From Gemmatimonadota bacterium (GTDB taxonomy: Bacteria; Gemmatimonadota; Gemmatimonadetes; Longimicrobiales; Gaopeijiaceae): 64,000 nt of DNA. Shown one piece after another: positions 16,083-25,003 of the stretch; position 1 is the first letter of the stretch, and each line of letters starts with the position of its first letter. The stretch is from assembly GCA_007121455.1 (NCBI GenBank), contig SKKN01000006.1, forward strand, positions 78,827 to 142,826. The letters run 5' to 3'. The translations under genes were made by a program, and so were the position numbers. The notes beneath the pieces were generated by a model that was given only the letters and a program-made list of their open reading frames with translations, was not told the DNA's origin and made no database searches.

Positions 16083-16574
16083 GTGACGGGAACGACGGAG
16101 GAAGCGACACAGGAGGAGTGGAGCGCGGGTGGAGTGGTCCTGCGGGCGGGCGAGAAGGCGATCCGCGTGCTCCTCATCCGCGACCCCTATCGCAATTGGG
16201 GCCTTCCGAAAGGGCACATCGAAGGGGAGGAGACCGCAGTCGCAGCAGCGCTCCGCGAAGTGCGTGAGGAGACGGGTCTGGAGAACCTCATCCTCGGACC
16301 CGAAGTGGGCACGATCGACTGGCGGTTTCGGCAGGGGGGGGTGACGATCCACAAGTACTGCCGCTTCTTCCTCATGCAGTCTCCGTGGGGCGAGGCCGTC
16401 CCGGAAGTCGCAGAGGGGATCACCGAGTGCCGGTGGCTTCCCCTCGCCGATGCGATCGAGGGAATTACGTACGAGAACGCTCGCGGGATCCTGAGGCAGG
16501 TCGGTCCCATGCTCGATGAAGGAGCATCCCGTGAAGCCCCGTGGAAGGCGTGGCTGGGATCTCCGGGACGATGA
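16083..16574 (+). CDS. Nudix hydrolase
   Basis: 163 residues with a complete Nudix box: GHIEGEETAVAAALREVREETGL fits Gx5Ex7REUXEEXGU, at about residues 41-63. N-terminal WSAGGVVLR and NWGLPKGH are typical of the small diadenosine-polyphosphate/NDP-sugar-like Nudix group. Substrate not determinable. The start is a GTG about 60 bases after mlaD, so it may be read through from the mla operon. Confidence 0.9.
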   Translation: MTGTTEEATQEEWSAGGVVLRAGEKAIRVLLIRDPYRNWGLPKGHIEGEETAVAAALREVREETGLENLILGPEVGTIDWRFRQGGVTIHKYCRFFLMQSPWGEAVPEVAEGITECRWLPLADAIEGITYENARGILRQVGPMLDEGASREAPWKAWLGSPGR

Positions 16575-16702
16575 GGAAACGATGCCGGCCCGGCAGGGGA
16601 ATCGGGTGGTTGCTCTGAACCGGGAAGGGGTTATGCTATCGGGTTCCAGTCCCCATCGGGTGTTCCGGGAATAGGGCTTGCTCGCGTTCATGAAAGGGCG
16701 AG

Positions 16703-17713
16703 ATGGACACGGATCTGCGTGACATAACGATCATCGGTGGAGGCCCCACCGGCCTCTTCGCGGCCTTCTACGGAGGGATGAGAGGGGCATCGACCCGGGT
16801 CGTCGACTCTCTTCCCGAGCTCGGTGGCCAGCTCGCAGCGCTCTACCCGGAGAAGTATATCTTCGACGTGGGGGGGTTCCCGAAGGTGCTCGCCAAGGAC
16901 CTCGCCACGAAGCTGCGAGAGCAGGCCCTCCAGTTCGAGCCCGAGGTGGTGCTCGACGAGGAGGTCACGCGCGTGGCCCCCCAGGAGGACGGGACGTTCC
17001 ACCTCGAGGGGCGTGCAGGATCCTATCGGACGAAGGCGCTCATCGTCGCGGGGGGAAAAGGTGCGTTCGAGGCCCGGAAGCTCGAGGTGCCGGGCTACGA
17101 CGACCTGCTCGGGAGCGGTGTCCATTACGCGGTGAAGGACCCGGAAACCTATCGCGGACAGAGGGTGGTGATCGTCGGGGGAGGGGACTCCGCGCTCGAC
17201 TGGGTTCTCGCGCTCAAGGGTCTGACGCGGGAGCTCGTCCTGGTGCATCGGCGCGATACCTTTCGCGCGCACGAGCACAGCGTGACGCTCCTTCGACAGG
17301 CCTGTGTGAACGGTGAGGTGGAGCTGCGATCCTTCCATGAGGTGAAGGAGATCCATGGGGAGGGGCGCGTGGAGGGATGCACGATCTTCGACAACCGATC
17401 CGATGAGCACACGACGTTCGCTGCCGACGCGGTGCTCACCTTCCTCGGCTTCAAGCCGGATCTGGGCCCGATCAAGGACTGGGGCTTGGAGATTCGAAAG
17501 AACCGCCTTGTCGTGAATCACCTGATGGAGACGAACATCCCGGGAATCTACGGCGCGGGGGATATCGTGGACTACGATGGGAAATTGGATCTCATCGCCA
17601 CCGGTTTCGCCGAGGCCGCGATCGCGGTGAACAACGCGGTGCATCATGTCGACCCCGGCGCCCGAGTCAACCCGGGGCACTCGACGAACCTGAAGGTCTT
17701 CCAGGAAAAGTAG
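16703..17713 (+). CDS. Ferredoxin--NADP reductase, thioredoxin-reductase-like type
   Basis: 336-residue two-dinucleotide-fold flavoprotein. FAD motif [17 protein letters not shown] at the N-terminus, NAD(P) motif [12 protein letters not shown] in the middle, and [21 protein letters not shown] near the end. The redox-active CxxC of thioredoxin reductase is absent, and [26 protein letters not shown] is characteristic of the YumC/TrxR-like FNR group. Probable role: NADPH-dependent reduction of ferredoxin or flavodoxin. It sits seven bases ahead of a true thioredoxin reductase. Confidence 0.9.
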   Translation: MDTDLRDITIIGGGPTGLFAAFYGGMRGASTRVVDSLPELGGQLAALYPEKYIFDVGGFPKVLAKDLATKLREQALQFEPEVVLDEEVTRVAPQEDGTFHLEGRAGSYRTKALIVAGGKGAFEARKLEVPGYDDLLGSGVHYAVKDPETYRGQRVVIVGGGDSALDWVLALKGLTRELVLVHRRDTFRAHEHSVTLLRQACVNGEVELRSFHEVKEIHGEGRVEGCTIFDNRSDEHTTFAADAVLTFLGFKPDLGPIKDWGLEIRKNRLVVNHLMETNIPGIYGAGDIVDYDGKLDLIATGFAEAAIAVNNAVHHVDPGARVNPGHSTNLKVFQEK

Positions 17714-17720
17714 AGGGAGC

Positions 17721-18728
17721 ATGACGAAGGACGCAGTGGAGAACGTGGTGATCGTAGGATCCGGCCCGGCGGCCTGGACGGCCGCCCTCTACGCGGCCCG
17801 GGCACGGCTTTCCCCCCTGGTCGTGGAGGGCGCCCCCTCCCGCGAGATGATTCCGGGCGGCCAGCTCATGTTCACCACCGAGGTGGAGAACTACCCGGGG
17901 TTCCCGGATGGCGTGACCGGGCAGTTGCTGATGGAAAGGATGAAGGCGCAGGCGGTCCGGTTCGACACGCGAGTCCTCACCGACGACATCGTGACGGTCG
18001 AAACGAGCGGACGTCCGTTCGTCCTGCGTACGGCCGGGGGGGACGAGCTCCGGAGCCGGTCTGTCGTCATTGCCACGGGGGCGAGGGCCAACTGGCTCGG
18101 ACTCGAGCACGAGCAACGCCTCGCTCAGTCGGGAGGTGGAGTCTCTGCATGTGCGGTGTGCGACGGGGCGTTGCCCGCGTTCCGGGAAAAAGTCCTGGCT
18201 GTGGTGGGAGGTGGAGACTCCGCGATGGAGGAGGCGACCTACCTGACCAAGTTCGCGAGGAAGGTGGTCATCATCCATCGGAGGGACGAATTCCGAGCGT
18301 CGACGATCATGACCGAAAAGGCTCTCCAGGATCCCAAGATCGATGTGGCATGGAACACGGTGGTGACCGACGTCCTGGGGGACGATTTCATCACAGGGCT
18401 CCGGCTGCAGGACACGATCTCCGGAGAGGAGCGTGAGCTCGAAGTGGGAGGCCTCTTCCTCGCGATCGGCCACACCCCGAACACGGCTTTTCTACGGAAT
18501 ACCGTGGAGTTGGACGAGGACGGGTACATCGTGACTGCGAGGTCATGGCGGACCGAGACCAGCGTCCCGGGCATCTTCGCCGCCGGGGATGTGATGGATC
18601 CCTACTACCGGCAGGCCGTCACTGCGGCTGGAACTGGATGCATGGCGGCCCTGGAAGCCGAGCGCTGGCTGGCGCACGGTGGAGCGGCCGCGCGCGCGGA
18701 GGCCTCTCCGGCAGCTTCCACCTCGTAG
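17721..18728 (+). CDS. trxB: Thioredoxin reductase (TrxB)
   Basis: 335 residues. FAD motif [16 protein letters not shown], disulfide CAVCDG (CxxC; CATC is commoner), NADPH motif [12 protein letters not shown] with HRRDEFRAS, and C-terminal [23 protein letters not shown]. Reduces thioredoxin with NADPH. The start is ATG 17721, seven bases after the FNR-like gene, so they are one transcript. The pair probably share flavoprotein ancestry, but the upstream partner lacks the cysteines. Confidence 0.96.
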   Translation: MTKDAVENVVIVGSGPAAWTAALYAARARLSPLVVEGAPSREMIPGGQLMFTTEVENYPGFPDGVTGQLLMERMKAQAVRFDTRVLTDDIVTVETSGRPFVLRTAGGDELRSRSVVIATGARANWLGLEHEQRLAQSGGGVSACAVCDGALPAFREKVLAVVGGGDSAMEEATYLTKFARKVVIIHRRDEFRASTIMTEKALQDPKIDVAWNTVVTDVLGDDFITGLRLQDTISGEERELEVGGLFLAIGHTPNTAFLRNTVELDEDGYIVTARSWRTETSVPGIFAAGDVMDPYYRQAVTAAGTGCMAALEAERWLAHGGAAARAEASPAASTS

Positions 18729-18752
18729 GAGGGCTCACGACAAAAGGGCGCC

Positions 18753-19496
18753 TCAGCGTGTGAGTGACTGCCCGCCGTCCACGACGACGACCTCGCCGGT
18801 GATGAACGGCGAGCGGTCGAGAAAGAGTACAGTGCGAGCTACGTCCTCGGGGGATCCGAGGTGCCCCAGGACCGTTCGGTCGATCGCTCGCTGTTCCTGC
18901 TCTTCGGAATGGCCGTCAGGAAGGAGCACCGAGCCCGGTGCGATCGCGTTGACCCGGATCTTCGGGGCGAGGGATCGCGCCATGACCCGGGTGAGGTGGA
19001 GGAGGGCCGCCTTCGAAACGGAGTGGTGGGGGAATTCCTCCCAGGGACGGAAGGCGGAGAGGTCGACGAGATTGATGACCGATCCGCCCTCCGCTCCGAG
19101 AAGCGGGGCTGCTTCACGGGCGACGAGGAAGGGGCCCTTCAGGTTCACTCCCATGACACGGTCCCAGTCCTCGTTCTCGATGTCCAGGAGAGGCACCTGG
19201 CGGAAGAGCGAAGCATTGTTCACGACCAGGTCCAGGCGGCCCATCCGCTCCCGTACTTTCTCGATGAGCCAGGTCACTTCCTCCGGATTCGAGACGTCCG
19301 CCTGGGCGACGAACGCTCGTTGGCCCAGCTCTTCGATCCGTTGGGACACCTCCCTCGCCTCGGGCTCGGACGAGTGATAGTTCACCACCACGTGAAACCC
19401 GGCTTCGGCAAGCGCGAGGCAGATTGCTCGTCCGACCCGGACCGCTCCCCCGGTGACCAGCGCGACCCTTCCGGAGTGCAATTCCTGGCTCCCCAT
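18753..19496 (-). CDS. SDR oxidoreductase, pteridine-reductase-like
   Basis: 247 residues with a Rossmann fold. The coenzyme motif is GGAVRVG rather than the usual GxxxGxG. NLVDLSAFRP puts an Asp where many SDRs have the catalytic Ser, as in pteridine reductases. At the catalytic Tyr position the sequence is HHSVSK, so Tyr is replaced by His while Lys is kept. Start ATG 19496 follows GAGGAGG; longer frames are Ser/Arg-rich shadows. It is divergent from another SDR with 133 bases between. Function could be dihydropteridine or biopterin reduction, but the His substitution makes this uncertain. Confidence 0.85.
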   Translation of the reverse strand: MGSQELHSGRVALVTGGAVRVGRAICLALAEAGFHVVVNYHSSEPEAREVSQRIEELGQRAFVAQADVSNPEEVTWLIEKVRERMGRLDLVVNNASLFRQVPLLDIENEDWDRVMGVNLKGPFLVAREAAPLLGAEGGSVINLVDLSAFRPWEEFPHHSVSKAALLHLTRVMARSLAPKIRVNAIAPGSVLLPDGHSEEQEQRAIDRTVLGHLGSPEDVARTVLFLDRSPFITGEVVVVDGGQSLTR

Positions 19497-19629
19497 CGAA
19501 CCTCCTCGGTTGCGGATCTCAGGGCGAGTTTTCGCGTGCGCGAAACCCCCTGCTTCGGAGACGGTACACTGGAGTCCGGCGTGCAGGGCCGGATCGTAAT
19601 CGCTGCGCTGGATGGAGGGAAGGGAGACG

Positions 19630-20355
19630 ATGAGCGAGGAGGGGGTGCGGGTAGCCGCGGTCACCGGGGGCACCCGGGGGATCGGATTCGGAGTGGCGCG
19701 GGCGTTGGTAGGTGCCGGATGGGCGGTGGCAGTGGGGTCTCGTTCCGATGAAGCGGTCGCCGCGGCCGGGGCAGCCTTGGAGACGGAAGCCCCGGGCCGC
19801 GTCTTCTCCCGCGTCCTCGACGTCCGCGACCGACGCAGCTGCCGGGCATTCGTGGAGGAGACGGTGCGGCACTTCGGCCGCCTGGACACCCTGGTCAACA
19901 ACGCAGGGGCCGGCCGGTTCGAGTCGATCCGGGACCTCGCGCACGAGGACTGGGATCTACAGATCCGCACGAACCTCGATGGGGTCTTCCACTGCTCCCA
20001 GGCAGCGATCCCTCATCTCGAGGGGAACGAGGAGGGGGGGTGGATCATCAACATCGGCTCGATCTCCAGTCGGACCGCGATCGCTGGAGGCGCAGGGTAC
20101 AATGCTTCGAAGTTCGGGCTCCTGGGTTTGACCGAAGCGATGATGCTCGATCTGAGGCACCAGAACATCCGGGTGACCATCATCATGCCCGGCAGCGTGG
20201 AAACGCCCTTTCTGGGGTCCCCTCCGAATCCGGAGGAGAGCTGGAAGCTCCGCCCGGAGGACGTGGGGCGGACGATCCTGGACCTGATGAGGTATCCCGC
20301 GCACGCTCTGCCTTCCCGGATCGAGATCCGCCCCACCCGGCCGCCACGCAGGTAG
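19630..20355 (+). CDS. SDR family oxidoreductase
   Basis: 241 residues. GGTRGIGFGVA coenzyme motif at the N-terminus, NNAGAG, catalytic Ser in NIGSISS, and catalytic YNASK. All catalytic residues are present. Start ATG 19630 has AGGGAG just upstream; an ATG six codons earlier is the alternative. Substrate unknown. The short C-terminus (IRPTRPPRR) is basic. It is 65 bases ahead of fumC on the same strand. Confidence 0.88.
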   Translation: MSEEGVRVAAVTGGTRGIGFGVARALVGAGWAVAVGSRSDEAVAAAGAALETEAPGRVFSRVLDVRDRRSCRAFVEETVRHFGRLDTLVNNAGAGRFESIRDLAHEDWDLQIRTNLDGVFHCSQAAIPHLEGNEEGGWIINIGSISSRTAIAGGAGYNASKFGLLGLTEAMMLDLRHQNIRVTIIMPGSVETPFLGSPPNPEESWKLRPEDVGRTILDLMRYPAHALPSRIEIRPTRPPRR

Positions 20356-20420
20356 TAGAAAGAACAGATCGTCGGGGCTCGAACGGGCCCCGGCTCCACC
20401 AGATTAACTCGGAGCGAGAG

Positions 20421-21821
20421 ATGACGGAGTACCGGATCGAAAAGGATTCCCTGGGCGAGGTGCGGGTGCCTTCAGAGGCGCTTTACGGAGCTCAGACCCA
20501 GAGAGCGGTCGAGAACTTCCCGATCAGCGGACAGGGGTTCGGACGTCGATTCATCGAGGCGCTGGGCCTGATCAAGGGATCGGCGGCGAGGGTGAACGGC
20601 GAGCTGGGTCACCTCGACAGCGACGTCTCGAAAGCGATCGCCCGGGCGGCGGATGAGGTTCGGGAAGGAACGTGGGACGAGGAGTTCGTCGTCGACATCT
20701 ACCAGACAGGATCCGGCACCTCCACGAACATGAATGCGAACGAGGTGATCGCAACGCGCGCGAACCAGCTCATCGGAACTCGCGGTGCGCCGATCCATCC
20801 GAACGACCACGTGAACTTCGGTCAGTCCTCGAACGACGTGATTCCCACCACGATCCACGTCTCCGGCCGTCTGGCGGTCGAGCGGGAACTGATCCCTGCT
20901 CTGGAGGATCTCCATTCCGCGCTGACGGCGAAAGCGGAGGAGTTCGACTCGGTGCTCAAGTCCGGGCGAACCCATCTGATGGATGCCACTCCGGTCCGGC
21001 TCGGCCAGGAATTCGGGGGCTATGCCCGACAGGTCGAACGGGGGATCGAGCGGGTTCGGCGGGGAGCGGATGAGCTCTCCGAGCTCGCCCTCGGGGGCAC
21101 TGCGGTCGGCACGGGCATCAACACGAACCCTGCATTCCCCGGACTGACGATCGCGCTCATCTCGAAGGAGACGAAGCTCGAGTTCCGGGAGGCCTTCAAT
21201 CATTTCGAGACGCAGGCTGCTCAGGATGCGGTGGTCAGCCTTTCCGGCGCACTGAACACCGTGGCCGTCAGCCTGATGAAGGTGGCGGACGATGTTCGGT
21301 GGCTTGCGAGCGGACCCACGTCCGGGCTTCGGGAGATCGGGCTTCCCGCCGTGCAGCCGGGCAGTTCCATCATGCCCGGGAAGGTGAACCCGGTCCTCTC
21401 CGAAGCCCTGATGATGGCTTCTGCCCGAGTGGCCGGGAACCATACGGCGATCACCCTGGGGGGAGGCCGGGGCAACTTTGAATTGAATGTCATGCTCCCC
21501 CTTCTCGCGCATTCCCTCCATGAGTCGATCCTCGTGCTTTCCAATGCGACCCGGGCATTCACGGACCGGTGCGTGCGGGGCATCACGGCGAATGAGGAGC
21601 GGTGCCGGGAGCTTCTCGAACGCAATCCGAGCATCGCAACGGCACTGAACCTCAAGATCGGGTATGACCGCGCGTCCGAGGTCGCGAAGGAAGCGGCTCG
21701 TAGCGGCCGATCGGTACGAGACGTGCTGCTCGAGGGTGGGCTCCTCCCCGAGGAGGAGGTGGATGAGGCCCTGAATGTGATCGGCATGACCGAGCCGGGC
21801 TTTCCCGGGAAGGCGGGATGA
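20421..21821 (+). CDS. fumC: Class II fumarate hydratase (FumC)
   Basis: 466 residues, typical length. Signature GSSIMPGKVNPV is present, along with TGSGTSTNMNANEV and KSGRTHLMDATP (active-site regions). Interconverts fumarate and malate in the TCA cycle without an Fe-S cluster. The start is ATG 20421 after GGAGCGAGAG. The stop overlaps the next gene start by four bases (ATGA at 21818-21821). Confidence 0.97.
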   Translation: MTEYRIEKDSLGEVRVPSEALYGAQTQRAVENFPISGQGFGRRFIEALGLIKGSAARVNGELGHLDSDVSKAIARAADEVREGTWDEEFVVDIYQTGSGTSTNMNANEVIATRANQLIGTRGAPIHPNDHVNFGQSSNDVIPTTIHVSGRLAVERELIPALEDLHSALTAKAEEFDSVLKSGRTHLMDATPVRLGQEFGGYARQVERGIERVRRGADELSELALGGTAVGTGINTNPAFPGLTIALISKETKLEFREAFNHFETQAAQDAVVSLSGALNTVAVSLMKVADDVRWLASGPTSGLREIGLPAVQPGSSIMPGKVNPVLSEALMMASARVAGNHTAITLGGGRGNFELNVMLPLLAHSLHESILVLSNATRAFTDRCVRGITANEERCRELLERNPSIATALNLKIGYDRASEVAKEAARSGRSVRDVLLEGGLLPEEEVDEALNVIGMTEPGFPGKAG

Positions 21822-22744
21822 GCGGCTCTCCTGTGGTCGAAGGGTCGGGAGCGTCGGGGGAGGCGCGTTCCGGGTCCGGGTCCCGGGACGAACTGGGAGC
21901 ACACGTGTCTTCGGCGGGAGGAGTCGGCAATGCGCCCGATCGGGCCAGGGCGATCGATTCGGTGAGTCTGCAGCTCTTCACGAAGCAGCCGAGCCGGTGG
22001 GCAGAGCCCGAGTTGTCGGTGGAAGCGGTCGAAGCCTTCCGGGAGGCGCGTGCGGGGGTAGACATCGCGGTCGCAGGCTCCCATGACTCGTACCTGATCA
22101 ACCTGGCTTCGCCGGACCCGAAGCTCTGGCAACGTTCGCTGGACTGCTTCATCGGCGAGCTCGGTCGATCGGTGGCGCTCGGGCTCGACTTCGTCGTCAC
22201 GCATCCCGGCAACGCGACGGACGGCAACGAGCGCGAAGGCCTCGTTCGGAACGCGGAGGCACTCGTCCGCGCCCTGGAGGAGGTGCCGGGGGAGACTCGG
22301 GTCCTTCTCGAGCTCACCGCGGGCGCCGGGACGACGGTCGGCGCGACGTTCGAGAACCTGGAGATGATCATCCGTCGGGTACCCTCCGAGCTTCAGGGCC
22401 GGGTCGGAGTGTGCTTCGACACCTGCCACGCCTACTCTGCCGGATACGACCTCGTGGACGACTACGACTCGGTGTGGATCCGCTTCGACGACGTGCTGGG
22501 GCTGGATCGGCTCGGTCTGTTCCATCTGAACGATTCGAAACACCCCTTCGACTCCCGGAAGGACCGGCACGAGCACATCGGAGAGGGGACGTTGGGCCCG
22601 GAGCCTTTCCGGAGGATCATGACGGACGAGCGATTCCTCGAGATCCCCAAGCTGCTGGAGACCCCGAAAGGCGAGGACATGGTCACCTTCGACCGGAAGA
22701 ACCTGGCGCTTCTGCGGTCATTCCGCGCCGGATCCGGCGGGTGA
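21818..22744 (+). CDS. nfo: Endonuclease IV (AP endonuclease, Nfo)
   Basis: 308 residues, TIM barrel with three zinc ions. GAHVSSAGG at the start of the domain, then LLELTAGAG (many relatives have LENTAG), VCFDTCHAYSAGYD, HLNDSK and RHEHIGEGTLG, all metal-site segments. Repairs abasic sites and damaged 3' ends. A roughly 24-residue Gly/Ser-rich N-terminal extension precedes the domain. It is coupled to fumC and is the last gene before the RNA element. Confidence 0.95.
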   Translation: MSGSPVVEGSGASGEARSGSGSRDELGAHVSSAGGVGNAPDRARAIDSVSLQLFTKQPSRWAEPELSVEAVEAFREARAGVDIAVAGSHDSYLINLASPDPKLWQRSLDCFIGELGRSVALGLDFVVTHPGNATDGNEREGLVRNAEALVRALEEVPGETRVLLELTAGAGTTVGATFENLEMIIRRVPSELQGRVGVCFDTCHAYSAGYDLVDDYDSVWIRFDDVLGLDRLGLFHLNDSKHPFDSRKDRHEHIGEGTLGPEPFRRIMTDERFLEIPKLLETPKGEDMVTFDRKNLALLRSFRAGSGG

Positions 22745-22778
22745 ACGTCCCGTCGATCAAGCACTTTCCGGGCACTAC

Positions 22779-22807
22779 TGGACGCGAGGGGGAGCGGGCC
22801 CTATATT
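22779..22807 (+). promoter_or_regulatory. Promoter of the 22.8-23.0 kb RNA element
   Basis: TGGACG (22779-22784) is followed after exactly 17 bases by TATATT (22802-22807); a second TATATT lies at 22833-22838. Predicted transcription start is about 22813 to 22845. It is the best promoter match in the nfo-PTPS gap. Confidence 0.5.
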
Positions 22808-22813
22808 CCCCTC

Positions 22814-23011
22814 GAGCCTCATCGAAGGGCCTTATATTGAGCCAACACATCAGAAGCCGGGACTGACTCTCGTGGATGCCGCCCTGCCCCTTACGGGGAC
22901 TGCGAATTCCGCGGGGAGGTCACCAAAAGTTCACCCCGGGCTTCAATAGAACCCCTTCGGTGCAGGCTGCCGGGGCCGGCACTCCTTGCGGAGGCCGGTC
23001 CCGGTTTTTTT
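22814..23011 (+). ncRNA. Candidate structured RNA: small RNA or riboswitch/attenuator leader
   Basis: An approximately 155-200-nt transcript bounded by a promoter and a strong intrinsic terminator. CCGGGAC (22857-22863) is exactly complementary to GTCCCGG (22998-23004), the 3' arm of the terminator, so the RNA can form either a closing stem or the terminator. Internal segments CCCC/GGGG (around 22890) and GGGG/CCCC (around 22913 and 22935) can form hairpins. Downstream, 140 bases later, begin pterin genes. It does not match the core motifs I know for 4.5S, tmRNA, RNase P or preQ1-I/THF riboswitches. A 6S-like RNA remains possible because of size. Confidence 0.5.
22970..23011 (+). terminator. 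Strong Rho-independent terminator
   Basis: The stem CCGGGGCCGGC (22970-22980) pairs with GCCGGTCCCGG (22994-23004) with one G-U. It is continued by CTCC/GGAG around a TTGC loop with one bulged A, about 15 bp in all, followed by seven T (23005-23011). It is the clearest intrinsic terminator in the window. Confidence 0.85.
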
Positions 23012-23151
23012 GTGCCGGGACCGAACGACTCGACAGGGGGTAGCTTGGGCCCGAGGTACGGAACGCATCCGTCCGGGGAATTTGCGCGGCGTCCAAACGC
23101 AGGCCGCCTCCCTGCCCGTATCGGAAACGCAAGCCCTATCGGGGAGTCCGA

Positions 23152-23568
23152 ATGCCGCGCGTGCGGGTTACCCGCCGACTCCATTTTTCGGCTGCTCACC
23201 GGCTCTACCGGTCCGAATGGTCCGACGAGCGGAATCGAGAGGTCTTTGGAGACTGCTCGAATCCACTCTGGCACGGCCACAACTACGAGTTGGACGTGAC
23301 CGTGGAAGGGGAGGTGGACCCTACGACCGGGTTTGTCCTGGACCTTTCCCGCCTGAAGAGGATTGTGGAGGAGAATGTGATCCGGGACCTCGATCACAGG
23401 AACCTGAACGTCGAGGTGCCCTGGCTCGAAGGGATGAATCCCACCACCGAAAACGTCGTGGTGGCGATCTGGGGCCAGCTCCGCCCGGCCCTGCCGGAAG
23501 GCATCGCTCTCACCCGGCTCGTGCTTTGGGAGACACCGAGAAACTACGTGGAGTATGTCGGGGAATGA
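23152..23568 (+). CDS. 6-pyruvoyl-tetrahydropterin synthase-type protein (PTPS/QueD superfamily)
   Basis: 138 residues. Zn ligands: H in FSAAHRL and the HGH of [11 protein letters not shown]; the spacing C-x5-HGHNY is that of eukaryotic-like PTPS rather than the C-x3-HGH of QueD. LDHRNLN supplies the catalytic Asp-His, and [10 protein letters not shown] the terminal Glu. Start ATG 23152 has GGGGAG seven bases upstream. It lies 25 bases before folE, so GTP to 7,8-dihydroneopterin triphosphate to 6-pyruvoyl-tetrahydropterin is a sensible reading, but 6-carboxytetrahydropterin synthesis cannot be excluded. Confidence 0.88.
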   Translation: MPRVRVTRRLHFSAAHRLYRSEWSDERNREVFGDCSNPLWHGHNYELDVTVEGEVDPTTGFVLDLSRLKRIVEENVIRDLDHRNLNVEVPWLEGMNPTTENVVVAIWGQLRPALPEGIALTRLVLWETPRNYVEYVGE

Positions 23569-23593
23569 ACGCCCCGGGAATTGGAGGGGAACG

Positions 23594-24241
23594 ATGACGG
23601 TAAGGCAGACGGCCCGGATTCTCGAGGAGGAGGATCCGGAGCTCGATGTGACGGAAGGGCCGGATCTCGCACAGGTCCCGTATCAGGATCTGATCGCCGA
23701 GATGATCCGCCGGATCGGAGAAGATCCGGACCGTGAGGGGCTGCGGAAGACCCCCGAACGGGTCGAGAAGGCGATGAGGTTCCTCACCCAGGGCTATGGG
23801 CTCGATCCGAACGAGGTGGTGGGTGACGCTCTTTACGAGGAGCGTCATCACAACATGGTGATGGTCAAGGACATCGAGATGTATTCCCTCTGTGAGCATC
23901 ACCTCTTGCCGTTCTTCGGAAAGGTCCACGTGGCGTACATCCCGAACGGGAAGATCATGGGGCTGAGCAAGATGGCCCGCCTTGTCGAGGTCTTTGCCCG
24001 CCGGCTTCAGGTCCAGGAACGGTTGACCGAGGAAATCGCGCAGAGCCTGTGGGAGGTCGTGGAGCCACAGGGCGTGGGTGTCGTGATCGAGGCATACCAC
24101 CTCTGCATGATGATGCGAGGAGTGGAGAAGCAAAACTCCACGACGATCACCTCGGCGATGCGCGGAAACTTCCTCGAGGACGCGAGGACCCGGGAGGAGT
24201 TCCTCCACCTCGCGCTCACCACCCATCGGCCCGTCTCCTGA
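23594..24241 (+). CDS. folE: GTP cyclohydrolase I (FolE)
   Basis: 215 residues. [20 protein letters not shown] (Zn Cys-His-His and substrate site), then [20 protein letters not shown] and [14 protein letters not shown], all family signatures. Converts GTP to 7,8-dihydroneopterin triphosphate for folate, queuosine or biopterin. Start ATG 23594 follows GGAGGGG; it lies 25 bases after the PTPS gene and five bases before an SDR. Confidence 0.96.
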   Translation: MTVRQTARILEEEDPELDVTEGPDLAQVPYQDLIAEMIRRIGEDPDREGLRKTPERVEKAMRFLTQGYGLDPNEVVGDALYEERHHNMVMVKDIEMYSLCEHHLLPFFGKVHVAYIPNGKIMGLSKMARLVEVFARRLQVQERLTEEIAQSLWEVVEPQGVGVVIEAYHLCMMMRGVEKQNSTTITSAMRGNFLEDARTREEFLHLALTTHRPVS

Positions 24242-24246
24242 GCTCC

Positions 24247-24954
24247 ATGGGACTCGAAGGCAGGTTGGTGCTCGTGACGGGTGCGAGTCGCGGGATCGGT
24301 CGAAGTGTCGCCAGACGCATCGCCTCGGCAGGGGGCCGGGTCGGACTCGTGGCCCGAAATGCCGCGCCGCTCGAGGACCTCGCGGACGAGTTGGGAGGCG
24401 TCGCACTTCCGGCGGACGTCTCGGACCCGGAGCAGGTCGACGACATGGTTTCGAGGTTCCGGTCGGAGATGGGGGGAGCGCCGCAGCTCGTGGTGCACTC
24501 CGCTGGAGTTTTTTCGCTGGGTGCGGTCGCGGAAGAGTCCGTGAAGGCGTTCGACCAGCACCTTGCAGTGAACCTCCGGGCGGCCTTTCTCGTGATCCGG
24601 GCGGTGCTTCCCGAGATGCTTGCGCATGGGGGAGGCACGATCGTCACGGTGGGATCCGTCGCGGGGCGGAAGGCGTTTCCGGGGAATGGAGCCTACTCCG
24701 CATCGAAATTTGGGCTCCGGGGGCTTCACGAGGTGCTGCTCGAGGAGACCCGCGGAACTGCGGTGCGGGTGACCCTCCTCGAGCCGGCGGCGACGGACAC
24801 GACGATCTGGGATCCGCTCGGCGTGGAGGGCACTCCCGATCTGCCCGGCCGCTCCGAAATGCTTCGGCCGGAGGACGTGGCGGACGCCGTGGTCTTCGCG
24901 GCCACCCGTGCCGGGCATGTACGGATCCCATTTCTTCCCATCGAACGGGCCTGA
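24247..24954 (+). CDS. SDR oxidoreductase, candidate sepiapterin-reductase-like
   Basis: 235 residues. TGASRGIG coenzyme motif, catalytic Ser in VGSVAG, YSASK. All catalytic residues are intact. It starts five bases after folE with no clear ribosome site, so translation is probably coupled. The company of PTPS and folE suggests reduction of a pterin side chain, but family sequence alone would fit any SDR. Confidence 0.88.
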   Translation: MGLEGRLVLVTGASRGIGRSVARRIASAGGRVGLVARNAAPLEDLADELGGVALPADVSDPEQVDDMVSRFRSEMGGAPQLVVHSAGVFSLGAVAEESVKAFDQHLAVNLRAAFLVIRAVLPEMLAHGGGTIVTVGSVAGRKAFPGNGAYSASKFGLRGLHEVLLEETRGTAVRVTLLEPAATDTTIWDPLGVEGTPDLPGRSEMLRPEDVADAVVFAATRAGHVRIPFLPIERA

Positions 24955-25003
24955 CACTCAGCTCGGCCGAACGGACAGGCCCGCCAAGAGCGAGAGGTTA
25001 CCT

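Noticed and set aside
22814..23011. Signal recognition particle RNA, tmRNA, RNase P, preQ1-I or THF riboswitch
   Set aside because: The GGAA-type SRP apical loop, tmRNA tRNA-like ends, GAGGAAAGTCC of RNase P, and the short preQ1/THF core motifs were looked for and not found; 6S was not excluded.
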